A DNA stretch of 64,000 bases from Tabrizicola sp. (GTDB lineage: Bacteria; Pseudomonadota; Alphaproteobacteria; Rhodobacterales; Rhodobacteraceae), in the NCBI RefSeq assembly GCF_016792905.1, contig NZ_JAEULP010000026.1, positions 62,001 to 126,000 on the forward strand, written 5' to 3'. The notes beneath the pieces are model-generated. The model saw only the letters and a program-made list of their open reading frames with translations. It did not search any database and had not been told where the DNA came from. Below, piece by piece: positions 9,306 through 19,556 of this stretch. The position numbers and the translations under genes were made by a program. Position 1 is the first letter of the stretch. Each line of letters opens with the position of its first letter.

Positions 9306-9388
9306 GGTGCCCGAGGCGAGACTCGAACTCGCAAGCCTTGCGGCGGAGGATTTTGAATCCCCTGCGTCTACCATTCCACCACTCGGGC
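9306..9388 (-). tRNA. tRNA-Leu (anticodon CAA)
   Basis: On the minus strand the acceptor stem GCCCGAG pairs with CTCGGGC, followed by discriminator A and an encoded CCA. The anticodon loop TTCAAAA gives CAA, the T-loop is TTCGAGT in a GCGAG/CTCGC stem, and a long variable arm marks it as a class II tRNA. It decodes UUG leucine codons. Confidence 0.95.
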
Positions 9389-9445
9389 CACCGGGTCCCC
9401 GTTTAGAACCTGCCGCGACCCGCGTCAATGCGGGCCTGGCGGAGT

Positions 9446-10306
9446 TCAGAGATCGTTGGTGTCGAAGGTGTTGCAGTCGGCGATCTGGCCCGATTGCAGC
9501 CCGATCATGAACCAGCGCGAGCGCTGTTCCGAGGTGCCGTGGGTGAAGGTGTGCGGCATCGGGCGCTGGCCTGCGTTCCGTTGCAGGGTGTCATCGCCGA
9601 TCTGTTTCGCGGCATTGACGGCCTCTTCCAGGTCGCCACGTTCGATGCTGCCCAGGCTCTGTGCGGCCTCGCGCGCCCAGATGCCTGACAGGCAGTCCGC
9701 CTGCAACTCGATCTGGACCGAGATCGCATTCGATTCTTCCTGGCTGACCCGCTGGCGGATATCGTTGGCCTTGGACAGGATGCCCAGCTCGTCCTGCACA
9801 TGATGGCCGATCTCGTGGGCGACGACATAGGCGGCCGCGAAGTCACCGCTGGCGCCGAGGCGCTGGTGCAGCGTCGTGAAGAAGCCGGTGTCGAGGTAGA
9901 CCTTCTTGTCCATCGGGCAGTAGAACGGGCCAGTCGCCTCGGAGGCGCCGCCGCAGGCGGAGCGGGTGGCATCCTTGAAGAGGACCAGAGTCGCCGGGGT
10001 GTAGGTGGCGTTCAGCTGCTCCTTGAAGACTTTCGTCCAGATTTCCTCGGTATCGGCCAGCACCACCGAGACGAACTGGCCCTCGGCCTTGTCCTGCTCG
10101 GTCAGCTCGACCGGGGTGCCGGTCGAGCCGGTGTCGGTGCCGCCGGGCCCGAGGAGCTGGCTGGGGTCGACGCCCAGGAACATGGCGATGAGAAAGATCA
10201 CGATCGCCCCTGCCCCGCCGATCCCACCCATGCGAATGCCGCCGCCGCCGCCCATGCTGCGGCGGTCCTCAATGTTGGAACTTTCCCTGCGTCCGCGCCA
10301 CTGCAT
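9446..10306 (-). CDS. Putative neutral zinc metallopeptidase (YpfJ family)
   Basis: A 286-residue membrane-anchored protein. It begins MQWRGRRESSNIEDRR, the family's typical start. A Gly-rich linker and one transmembrane helix (about residues 37-52, AIVIFLIAMFLGV) follow. The catalytic zinc motif HEIGHH lies near residue 175, and cysteines of the FYCPMDKKVYLD and LQADCLSGIWA regions are conserved. I chose the ATG at 10306 because GAAGGG lies eight bases upstream and the family motif starts there; an upstream ATG would add 22 unrelated residues. The catalytic domain is expected in the periplasm. No substrate is known for the family. It is transcribed away from dsbB. Confidence 0.88.
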   Translation of the reverse strand: MQWRGRRESSNIEDRRSMGGGGGIRMGGIGGAGAIVIFLIAMFLGVDPSQLLGPGGTDTGSTGTPVELTEQDKAEGQFVSVVLADTEEIWTKVFKEQLNATYTPATLVLFKDATRSACGGASEATGPFYCPMDKKVYLDTGFFTTLHQRLGASGDFAAAYVVAHEIGHHVQDELGILSKANDIRQRVSQEESNAISVQIELQADCLSGIWAREAAQSLGSIERGDLEEAVNAAKQIGDDTLQRNAGQRPMPHTFTHGTSEQRSRWFMIGLQSGQIADCNTFDTNDL

Positions 10307-10559
10307 GTCGTCACCCTTCCCTTCCGCCCGAATGTCCACGCAGGACGGTCCGGTCGAATCGTTCGAAATCAATACCTTCGCCGTGGGCGTTCACGAATCC
10401 TTAACCCGCAAGCCCCGACCCTTGGCGAAATCCTATCTGCTGCCTGCCCACATCGGAAGCAGGAAAGCACAACTGCGGGAGCGGCCCTGCCGTTCCCCTT
10501 CCCCTTCCGCGCCCCACGGCCTATGGTCGCGGCGCGTTTGTCCCTGCACGAGAGCGAAG

Positions 10560-11027
10560 ATGACCCTTCCCCGCCAAACCCTGATCCTTCTGGCCACGCT
10601 CGGCTCGGTCGCCCTTCTGGGCGGGGCCTTCGCCTTCCAGTACATCGGCGGGCTTGCGCCCTGCCAACTCTGCCTCTGGCAGCGCTGGCCGCATGCGGCG
10701 GCTATCCTTATCGGGCTTGTCGCCCTGGCGACGGGTTGGCGCGGATTGGCCTGGCTGGGCGCCCTGGCAGCGCTGGCGACGGCCGCCATCGCGGTCTTCC
10801 ATGTCGGGGTCGAACTGAAATGGTGGGAGGGTCTTGCCTCCTGCACCGCCGGTTCGATCGACGGCATTTCGACGGCAGACCTTCTGGACCCGACGAAGGA
10901 TGTGGCTGCCGTGGTGCGCTGCGATGCCATTGCCTGGCAGATGCTGGGGATTTCCATGGCTGGCTGGAACGCGATCCTGTCGCTGGTGCTGGCCGGGATC
11001 TGGGTCAAGGCGGCGCGGACGGCGTGA
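10560..11027 (+). CDS. dsbB: Disulfide bond formation protein B
   Basis: A 155-residue inner-membrane protein with four hydrophobic helices. It has the first redox pair in GLAPCQLCLWQRWPH, the DsbB hallmark, and a second periplasmic cysteine pair (ASCTAGS and VVRCDAIAWQ). It reoxidises periplasmic DsbA and passes electrons to quinone. The second loop also has the usual EWWEG-like stretch (KWWEGLASC). The ATG at 10560 gives a start directly before the first helix. A 253-bp divergent region separates it from the zinc peptidase gene. A double hairpin follows its stop and separates it from dgt, which converges on it. Confidence 0.93.
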   Translation: MTLPRQTLILLATLGSVALLGGAFAFQYIGGLAPCQLCLWQRWPHAAAILIGLVALATGWRGLAWLGALAALATAAIAVFHVGVELKWWEGLASCTAGSIDGISTADLLDPTKDVAAVVRCDAIAWQMLGISMAGWNAILSLVLAGIWVKAARTA

Positions 11028-11034
11028 GGCGGGC

Positions 11035-11085
11035 CCAAACTTCTTGAGGAAGAAATTTGGCAAATTTCTTGCTTAAGGAATTTGC
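11035..11085. repeat. Paired palindromic element, copy 1 (dsbB / dgt)
   Basis: Two hairpins sit side by side. The first has 11-bp arms around GAGG with one mismatch (11035-11060). The second has 11-bp arms around GCTT with one mismatch (11060-11085). It starts eight bases after the dsbB stop and covers the last codons of the convergent dgt gene. It probably acts as a two-way terminator. Related elements are at 17648, 25568, 33235 and 41887. Confidence 0.8.
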
Positions 11086-12272
11086 CCGCCCGCCCGAAAT
11101 GCATCTGGATTGCCGAAGAGCCGCTGGTGTTCCTGGATCGCAAAGCGGTCGGTCATCCCCGCAACGTAGTCGGCAACGGTGCGCGCAAGATGGGTTTCGT
11201 CCCGTGCCGCCGCGACATCGGCCTGCCATTCCTCCGGCAGAAGGTCGGGCTGGCGCAGGAACAGCGGGAAGAGGTCGTCGACCATCCGCGTGACCTCGGC
11301 CCGGACTGCCATGACGCTCGGCGCGCGATACATGCGGTGGAAAAGGAAGCTCCGCACCGCCTTCAGGTCCTGGTAGAGCGGCTTGGAAAAGCGGATGATC
11401 GTGGTGCCCATGTGCCGGATGTCGTCGACCGATTTCGGCTGCGCGCTGGTTAGCCTGTTCTGGGCGACGGCAATAACATCCTCGACCATCCGGCCGAAGA
11501 CCCGGCGCAGGGCTTCGTGGCGGCGGCGCATCCTGTCGAGGCCGGGATAGGTGCGGTCGACCTCCTCGAAGGCGGGGCCGGTGACGGGAAGCTCCATCAG
11601 GTCGGCTTCGGTGAATAGACCCGAGCGCAGCCCATCATGCAGGTCGTGGTGCGAATAGGCCACGTCATCGGCGATGGCGGCCACCTGCGCCTCGGCGCTG
11701 GCGTGGGTGTCAAGCTCCAGGTCCCATTGCGCGTTAACCTCGGCGAGCGCATAGGGCAGCGGGCCGTCGTGCTTCCGGTCGGTATTCGGCCCCGTCACCG
11801 GGCCGTTATGTTTCGCAATGCCTTCAAGGGTTTCCCAGGTGAGGTTCAAGCCGTCGAAATCGGCGTAGTGCCGTTCCAGCCGGGTCACGATCCGCAGCGC
11901 CTGCGCGTTGTGGTCGAAGCCGCCATAGGGCGCCATCAACCGCTCCATCGCGTCCTCGCCGGTATGGCCGAAGGGGGTGTGGCCCAGGTCATGCGCCAGC
12001 GCCACCGCCTCCGCGAGGTCGGTGTTCAGGCCAAGGACCCCGGCGATGGTGCGGGCGACCTGCGCCACCTCGATCGTATGGGTCAGGCGGGTGCGGTAGT
12101 AGTCGCCCTCATGTTCGACGAAGACCTGCGTCTTGTGCTTCAACCGGCGGAAGGCGCTGGAATGGATGATCCGGTCCCGGTCGCGCTGGTAGGGTGAGCG
12201 GAAGGAGGACAGCCGTTCCGGCCAGAGGCGCCCTCGGCTGGCGTCGGGTTGGCAAGCGAAGGGCGCAAGCAT
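11073..12272 (-). CDS. dgt: Deoxyguanosinetriphosphate triphosphohydrolase-like protein (dNTPase, HD superfamily)
   Basis: A 399-residue HD-domain protein. It starts MLAPFACQPDASRGR, followed by RDRDRIIHSSAFRRLKHKTQ, which is the family signature. Metal ligands are in RLTHTIEVAQVAR and ALAHDLGHTPFGH near residues 75-125. A later HHDLHD-like block (AYSHHDLHDGL) completes the site. Members hydrolyse dNTPs to deoxynucleosides and triphosphate. The ATG at 12272 matches the usual family start; an in-frame ATG at 12308 would add twelve residues. It is divergent from erpA with less than 80 bases between the start codons. Its final codons lie inside a palindromic element. Confidence 0.9.
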   Translation of the reverse strand: MLAPFACQPDASRGRLWPERLSSFRSPYQRDRDRIIHSSAFRRLKHKTQVFVEHEGDYYRTRLTHTIEVAQVARTIAGVLGLNTDLAEAVALAHDLGHTPFGHTGEDAMERLMAPYGGFDHNAQALRIVTRLERHYADFDGLNLTWETLEGIAKHNGPVTGPNTDRKHDGPLPYALAEVNAQWDLELDTHASAEAQVAAIADDVAYSHHDLHDGLRSGLFTEADLMELPVTGPAFEEVDRTYPGLDRMRRRHEALRRVFGRMVEDVIAVAQNRLTSAQPKSVDDIRHMGTTIIRFSKPLYQDLKAVRSFLFHRMYRAPSVMAVRAEVTRMVDDLFPLFLRQPDLLPEEWQADVAAARDETHLARTVADYVAGMTDRFAIQEHQRLFGNPDAFRAGGQIP

Positions 12273-12345
12273 TGGGGGCTGTCCTTGTTCGGAGCGGTCG
12301 CGTCCCATATATTCGCGGGGCGTGCCGAAGGATACGGGAACAGCC

Positions 12346-12678
12346 ATGGAACTGACGCTGCCGCCAAAAGTCACCGATCGGGCCTTTGCCCGGCTGGCCG
12401 AGATTGCCGAGGCGACGGGCGAGGTGAAGCCCCTGCGCGTCGCGGTCGATGGTGGCGGATGTTCGGGATTCCAGTATTCGATCACGCTGGATGAGCCTGC
12501 GGCCGACGATCTGGTCCTGGAAAAGGATGGCCAGCGGGTGCTGGTCGATCAGGTCAGCCTGCCCTTCCTGTCGAACGCGGTGATCGACTTCAGCGACGAG
12601 CTGATCGGCGCGCGTTTTGTGGTGGAAAACCCGAATGCCAAGACAAGTTGCGGCTGCGGCACGAGTTTCTCGATCTGA
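12346..12678 (+). CDS. erpA: Iron-sulfur cluster insertion protein ErpA/IscA family
   Basis: A 110-residue A-type carrier that hands Fe-S clusters to target proteins. It has the three invariant cysteines: one in DGGGCSGFQYS near residue 40 and two in SCGCGTSFSI at the C-terminus. The ATG at 12346 is preceded by AAGGATACGGGA. It may serve [4Fe-4S] proteins such as Edd in this window, but that link is only general. ErpA and IscA differ little by sequence, so the symbol is a best guess. Confidence 0.88.
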   Translation: MELTLPPKVTDRAFARLAEIAEATGEVKPLRVAVDGGGCSGFQYSITLDEPAADDLVLEKDGQRVLVDQVSLPFLSNAVIDFSDELIGARFVVENPNAKTSCGCGTSFSI

Positions 12679-12740
12679 CCCCTCTGGTCATGCTACCCTC
12701 GCGCGCTAGCTTTCTGCGCATCGGACGGTGAGGGACTGTA

Positions 12741-13457
12741 ATGCGTGTGTTGATGCTGGGCTCGGCACCCATGGCGGCGGAGGCTGCACTCTGGCCGCGT
12801 GCACCGTTCGATCTGGTGCTGGCGATCAACAACGCCTGGCGGATCCGGTTCGACTGGGACGTCGCGATCCATCCGCATGATTTCCCGGCAGAGCGGCAGG
12901 CGGTGGCGCGGCCCGGCCAGCGGATCGTGACCGAGGCCGAGTTCGTGCCCGCACAGAATGCCCATGGCGGATTCGTCTATGCGGGCGCGACAATGGCGTT
13001 TACCGCCGGATACTGGGCGCTGCACGCCTTGCGGCCAAGCGTCCTGGCGGTTTTCGGGTGCGACATGCAGTATCCGGCATCGGGGCCGACGCATTTCTAT
13101 GGCACGGGAACTCCGGACCCTTTGCGCGAGGACGTCACGCTCCGCTCGCTGAAGGCGAAGTCGGCGCGGTTGATGGTGCTGGCGGCGATGCAGGGCTGTG
13201 CGGTGGTGAACCTGTCGTTCGGGCCGTCGCGGCTGGTCTTCCCGCGGGCGGCACGGTCGAGACTGGCGCATGTCCAGCCAAAGGCATGGTGCGCGGACCT
13301 TGCGGCCGAGGCTTTGGCGCGGGAGGCGGAGCTGGGGTATCTGGTGCCCTCGGGGCGCTACTGGGAGGAGGCGGAGCGGTTCGATCCGGCAGAGATCGAC
13401 GCGCTGGACAGTCTCTGGTTGCAGGCGGCCACCCTTCCCCTGCGGCAGACAGCTTGA
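12741..13457 (+). CDS. Conserved hypothetical protein, Rossmann-like (possible glycosyltransferase/MptE-like fold)
   Basis: A 238-residue soluble protein that I do not recognise with confidence. It starts RVLMLGSAP, a nucleotide-binding-like beta-turn, and continues with LVLAINNAWRIRFDWDVAIHPHDF. Later come LAVFGCDMQY and THFYGTGTPDPL, then a helical stretch and a leucine- and glutamate-rich tail. The pattern GSxP, then INxAW, then GCDMxY with a following His recalls DUF115/MptE-like pyrophosphokinases and CST-type sialyltransferases. None of the catalytic residues can be assigned. It stands alone between erpA and xth on the same strand, with 62 and 46 bases on either side. Confidence 0.6.
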   Translation: MRVLMLGSAPMAAEAALWPRAPFDLVLAINNAWRIRFDWDVAIHPHDFPAERQAVARPGQRIVTEAEFVPAQNAHGGFVYAGATMAFTAGYWALHALRPSVLAVFGCDMQYPASGPTHFYGTGTPDPLREDVTLRSLKAKSARLMVLAAMQGCAVVNLSFGPSRLVFPRAARSRLAHVQPKAWCADLAAEALAREAELGYLVPSGRYWEEAERFDPAEIDALDSLWLQAATLPLRQTA

Positions 13458-13503
13458 GCCGGGCCTGCGGCGGCCCTAGGGTGGGCTTGCGGAGGGCCGG
13501 GCC

Positions 13504-14283
13504 ATGAAACTTGCGACATTCAACATCAACGGAATCAAGGCGCGGGCCGAGGCGCTGCCGGCCTGGCTGGCGCAGGCCGCGCCGGATGTGGTCTGCCTGC
13601 AGGAGATCAAGTCGGTCGACGAGGCCTTTCCGCGCGGGGACTTCGAGGCGCTGGGATACCGGGTGGAGACGCACGGGCAGAAGGGGTTCAACGGGGTGGC
13701 GATCCTGTCGAAGCTGCCGCTCAGCGACGTGCGGCGGGGGTTGCCGGGGGATGATGCCGACGAGCAGGCACGGTGGATCGAGGCGGTTGTCGATGCCGGG
13801 CGCCCGGTGCGGGTCTGCGGGCTGTACCTCCCGAACGGCAACCCGGCGCCAGGGCCGAAGTATGACTACAAGCTGGCATGGATGACGCGGATGGAGGCGC
13901 GGGTGCGGGAGTTGCTGGCGGGGGAGGAGCATTTCGTCTGCCTGGGGGACTACAACGTGATCCCGCAAGGAGTGGATGCGGCGAAGCCGGAGGCCTGGGT
14001 CACGGATGCGCTGTTCCTGCCCGCCAGCCGGGAGGCGTTCCGGCGGATGGCGAACCTGGGGCTGACGGATGCGGTCGGGGTGCGGATGCCGGGGCCGGGG
14101 GTCTACACGTTCTGGGATTACCAGGCCGGGGCTTGGGAGCGGAACAACGGGATCAGGATCGATCATGTGATGTGCTCTCCGCAGGCCGCCGACCGGCTGG
14201 AGGACGTCGGGATCGACAAGGCGGCGCGGGGCGGAGAGAAGCCGTCGGACCATGTGCCGGTCTGGGTGCGGCTGGTGGCCTGA
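13504..14283 (+). CDS. xth: Exodeoxyribonuclease III (AP endonuclease)
   Basis: A 259-residue member of the exonuclease-endonuclease-phosphatase family that repairs abasic sites. Visible signatures are MKLATFNINGIKAR at the start, VVCLQEIKSVDEAFP with the metal-binding Glu, GLYLPNGNP, the GDYNVIP block with catalytic Asp and Asn, and a terminal GEKPSDHVPVWVRL with the catalytic Asp-His pair. Length and motif order match XthA. It is followed by a roughly 60-bp dispersed repeat. Confidence 0.93.
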   Translation: MKLATFNINGIKARAEALPAWLAQAAPDVVCLQEIKSVDEAFPRGDFEALGYRVETHGQKGFNGVAILSKLPLSDVRRGLPGDDADEQARWIEAVVDAGRPVRVCGLYLPNGNPAPGPKYDYKLAWMTRMEARVRELLAGEEHFVCLGDYNVIPQGVDAAKPEAWVTDALFLPASREAFRRMANLGLTDAVGVRMPGPGVYTFWDYQAGAWERNNGIRIDHVMCSPQAADRLEDVGIDKAARGGEKPSDHVPVWVRLVA

Positions 14284-14290
14284 AGCGGGC

Positions 14291-14352
14291 CTGTCCACGG
14301 TGGACAGAAAATCCGGGCGTTCGAAATCAATGACTTGCTCGCGGACATTCAG
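14291..14352 (+). repeat. Dispersed 3' element, copy 1 (after xth)
   Basis: The element begins with the 17-base palindrome CTGTCCACGGTGGACAG and AAAATC. It continues with a stretch that aligns without gaps to the copy downstream of the MttB gene (49403-49464, minus strand), including the shared blocks TCAATG, CTTG, CGCGGA and TTCAG. It starts seven bases after the xth stop and points in the same direction as the gene. Confidence 0.75.
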
Positions 14353-14410
14353 ACTCTGGTAAGGTTTTGACTGTGCCGTCTGACCTGCCTGACCGGGGTT
14401 CGGCCACGGT

Positions 14411-15304
14411 TCAGCCGGGGTAGCGCAGCGCGTCGAGTACCAGCCGGAACGCGGGAGAGGTCTGGCGCCGGTTGGGGTAGTAGAGATGCGGGCCGGGGAA
14501 GGGCTGGCACCAGTCGTCAAGCGCCTGCACAAGCGATCCGGCGGCGATGGCGGGGGCTACAAGCGTCTCCGGCAGGAAGCCGATGCCGAAGCCGTCCAGC
14601 GTGGCTTGCAGGCAGGGCCTGACCGAGTTGAAGATGACCTGGCCCTCGACCTTGGCCCGGATCGACTGGCCGTCCTTCTGGAACTCCCAGGCATAGAGCG
14701 CGCCGCTGGTGACGAAACGCAGGTTGATGCAGCGGTGCGCGGTCAGGTCCTTCGGGGTGACGGGGGGCGGATGATTGGCGAAATAGTCCGGCGTCGCCAC
14801 GGCCACCATGCGCGCGTCGGGGCCGATGCGGAGGGCGATCATGTCCTTTTCCACGCTTTCGCCGAGGCGGACACCGGCATCGAAGCCGTCAGCCACGATG
14901 TCGCGGAAGCCGTGGTCGATGGAGATTTCCAGCGACACATCGGGGTAGTGCCGCAGGACGGGCGCAAGCCGTGGCCAGAGCACCTGTTCGGCGACGTATT
15001 CGCTGGCGGTGATGCGGATCGTTCCGGCGGGGCGGTCGCGGAAAGTGGCAAGGCTGGCAAGCTCGTCGCGGATTTCGTCGAAGCGGGGCTCGACGGTCGC
15101 CAGCAGCCGCTCGCCGGCCTCGGTGGCCGAGACGCTGCGGGTGGTGCGGGTGAGGAGACGGATGCCGATCCGATCCTCCAGCTGGCGAATGGACTGGCTG
15201 AGGGCCGAGGGTGACACGCCAAGTTGGGCCGCCGCCCGGGTGAAGCTGCGTTCCCGCGCGACGAGCGCGAAGGTCGCCAGATCGTCCATGGATGAGCGGC
15301 GCAT
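14411..15304 (-). CDS. LysR family transcriptional regulator
   Basis: A 297-residue LysR regulator. A winged helix-turn-helix spans about residues 6-65, with SFTRAAAQLGVSPSALSQSI and QLEDRIGIRLLTRTTR as the usual signature. A periplasmic-binding-protein-like effector domain follows (about 95-295). Members of this branch (AaeR/DmlR-like) often regulate a divergent oxidoreductase. Here the divergent gene is an aldo/keto reductase 159 bases away, and a shared promoter region is likely. The ATG at 15304 has AAGGCAGG in front; a second ATG at 15289 is possible. Confidence 0.9.
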   Translation of the reverse strand: MRRSSMDDLATFALVARERSFTRAAAQLGVSPSALSQSIRQLEDRIGIRLLTRTTRSVSATEAGERLLATVEPRFDEIRDELASLATFRDRPAGTIRITASEYVAEQVLWPRLAPVLRHYPDVSLEISIDHGFRDIVADGFDAGVRLGESVEKDMIALRIGPDARMVAVATPDYFANHPPPVTPKDLTAHRCINLRFVTSGALYAWEFQKDGQSIRAKVEGQVIFNSVRPCLQATLDGFGIGFLPETLVAPAIAAGSLVQALDDWCQPFPGPHLYYPNRRQTSPAFRLVLDALRYPG

Positions 15305-15463
15305 TGTGAAGCCTGCCTTACAACGAGATGCGGATTATAGGGTCTAATTCGGGGGAAAGGAAAAGGCGATATTGGCCCCTGCAGCGGCTTCCCGCCGCAG
15401 CATCCATCAACCACTGGGGGAGCCGCTCGGATGCGACTTCTCGCGAATACAAGGACAACTGCC

Positions 15464-17700
<2,237 letters not shown>

Positions 17701-18885
17701 TCAGCCTTGCGTCACGTCATGGTCGTAGAGCCAGTCGAAACGGCTGAGCATCGTGCCCGGCGAAACCCTGCCCAACAGGCGCAGGCCGGTGTGGCCGATC
17801 ATTCGCGGCAAGCCCGTGAGATGGTAGGCGCGGGCATTGGCATTGGCCGCGGCGACGATGCGGGTGGTCCGGGGTTTGCGCGCGGACTGGTAGGCCGTCA
17901 GCGCCGCGGCGGGGCTGTCATGGGTGGCGAGGGACTGGGCGAGGACCCAGGCGTCCTCCAGCCCCATCGACGCGCCTTGCGCGAGGAAGGGCAGCGTCGG
18001 ATGGGCGGCGTCACCGAGGATCGCGACGCCGCCCTGCCCCGTCGGCTTGACCCAGCTCTCCGCGACCTTGTGGCGGAAGAGGCCCCAGAGCCAGGGGTCC
18101 TCCACCCGGTCGAGCCAGCCGCGGACGCGGGGGGCAAAGCCTTCGAAAGCGACGCGCAGGGTGATGGCGTCGTCGCGCAGCGTCCAGCTTTCCTCGGCCC
18201 ATTTGTCGCGCTCCTCGATGGCGACGATGTTGCGGAGCGTGCCGTTTCGCAGCGGGTAGCTGACCAGATGGCGGCCGGGGCCCATGTGGACCTCGGCAAC
18301 CGGGGCGGCGCCGGGCTCGCAGGGGATGACCGCACGCCAGGCGACCTGCCGGGTGAAGAAGGGCGTCTCCGCCCCGTTCAGCGCGGCGCGGGTCTTCGAG
18401 TGCAAGCCGTCCGCACCGATCAGGAGCGGCGTGTCCAGCCGCTCGCCGCTGTCCAGCGCAACTGCCGGATGCGGGCCGTTGAGGTCGACCGCGTCGATCC
18501 GGGAGAGGAGGCGGATCGTGACGCCTGCCTCGGTCGCGGCATGGAGGAGCAGTTCGATCAGGTCGGCGCGGTGGAGGAAATGGTAGCCCTGCCCCGGTCG
18601 CAGGCGGGCGAGGTCGAGGCGCGTCACGGGATCGCCGGTCGGGCCGTCGATGAGCTGCACCGCGTCGGCCCGCATCGAAGCGGTGTCGAGCGCGTCCTGC
18701 AGGCCAAGGGCCCGCAGCACCGCCGCGCCATTTGGCGAGATTTGCAGGCCTGCGCCCACCTCGCGGATCGCGTCGGCCTGTTCCAGCACGGTGACGGCGG
18801 CCCCGCGGAGCGCGAGCGCGCGGGCGACGGCGAGGCCCGCAACCCCGGCGCCGATGACAGTGACGGGCTGGCCGATCAGGCTCAT
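17701..18885 (-). CDS. FAD-dependent monooxygenase (salicylate hydroxylase-like, class A)
   Basis: A 394-residue flavoprotein hydroxylase of the UbiH/salicylate hydroxylase group. It has the Rossmann motif VIGAGVAGLAVARAL at residues 10-24, the DG motif LIGADGLHSKTR near residue 160, and the GD motif ILGDAAHPTLPFLAQGASMG near residue 285. These enzymes hydroxylate aromatic rings with NAD(P)H and O2. It is a single gene with no aromatic ring-cleavage genes around it, so the substrate remains open. It converges on the aldo/keto reductase pair. Confidence 0.88.
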   Translation of the reverse strand: MSLIGQPVTVIGAGVAGLAVARALALRGAAVTVLEQADAIREVGAGLQISPNGAAVLRALGLQDALDTASMRADAVQLIDGPTGDPVTRLDLARLRPGQGYHFLHRADLIELLLHAATEAGVTIRLLSRIDAVDLNGPHPAVALDSGERLDTPLLIGADGLHSKTRAALNGAETPFFTRQVAWRAVIPCEPGAAPVAEVHMGPGRHLVSYPLRNGTLRNIVAIEERDKWAEESWTLRDDAITLRVAFEGFAPRVRGWLDRVEDPWLWGLFRHKVAESWVKPTGQGGVAILGDAAHPTLPFLAQGASMGLEDAWVLAQSLATHDSPAAALTAYQSARKPRTTRIVAAANANARAYHLTGLPRMIGHTGLRLLGRVSPGTMLSRFDWLYDHDVTQG

Positions 18886-18960
18886 GTCAGGTTCCCCATG
18901 TGACGAAAACGCCGGACCACGGGCCCGGCGTCAAGTGTACAAAGTGTCGCCGGGCGGGCG

Positions 18961-19383
18961 TCAGTCGTCGCGATGCACCTTCTCGCGGCGCTCGTGCTTT
19001 TCCTGGGCTTCCAGCGTCATCGTGGCGATGGGACGGGCGTCGAGGCGCTTGAGGCTGATCGGTTCGCCGGTCACTTCGCAGTAGCCGAATTCGCCATTCT
19101 CGATCCGGCGCAGCGCCCCGTCGATCTTGGCGACGAGCTTGCGCTGGCGGTCGCGGGTCCGGAGTTCCAGCGCGCGATCGGTCTCCTCGGAGGCGCGGTC
19201 GGCGATGTCGGGAACGTTGCGGGCGCTGTCTTGCAGGCTGTCGATGGTTTCGGCCGACTGGTCCAGGAGTTCCTGCTTCCACACCAGCAGTTTCCGGCGG
19301 AAATATTCGAGCTGGCGGTCGTTCATAAAGGGCTCGTCCTCGGCGGGACGGTAATCGTCTGGCAGGAAAACTTCGGCCTTCAT
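18961..19383 (-). CDS. dksA: RNA polymerase-binding transcription factor DksA (zinc-less type)
   Basis: A 140-residue DksA: an acidic N-terminus, a coiled coil (about residues 25-95) carrying DIADRASEETDRALELRTRDR, and a C-terminal TraR-like zinc-finger fold reading GEFGYCEVTGEPISLKRLDA. The canonical finger has four cysteines; here one remains and the second pair is absent (RPIATMTLEAQ). DksA acts with ppGpp in the RNA polymerase secondary channel. The ATG at 19383 has AAGGAG at good distance and gives the usual start; upstream ATGs at 19434 and 19500 would add unrelated residues. It is divergent from the MoxR gene. Confidence 0.93.
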   Translation of the reverse strand: MKAEVFLPDDYRPAEDEPFMNDRQLEYFRRKLLVWKQELLDQSAETIDSLQDSARNVPDIADRASEETDRALELRTRDRQRKLVAKIDGALRRIENGEFGYCEVTGEPISLKRLDARPIATMTLEAQEKHERREKVHRDD

Positions 19384-19556
19384 CGAAACTCTCTCCTTCG
19401 CGCCGGATCGCTCCGACAGGTGGGCTTCTGTCATGGACGCGCTCCTGTTGCCGGGGCATGTATCCCAAGGCCGGAGCATTGTCACTAGCGGTTGCGACAT
19501 TTTCTGGGCGCAGGTAGGGTTTGTGAAAGGCCGGGAAACAGAATGTTGATACTGCG

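Noticed and set aside
4529-9388. Genomic island inserted at tRNA-Leu
   Set aside because: The RTX/Hint block lies on the 3' side of the tRNA, but I found no second copy of the tRNA end, no integrase and no att-like direct repeat.
8981-9406. Open frame of 141 codons on the plus strand
   Set aside because: It runs through tRNA-Leu, has no start signal or domain, and is a chance frame.
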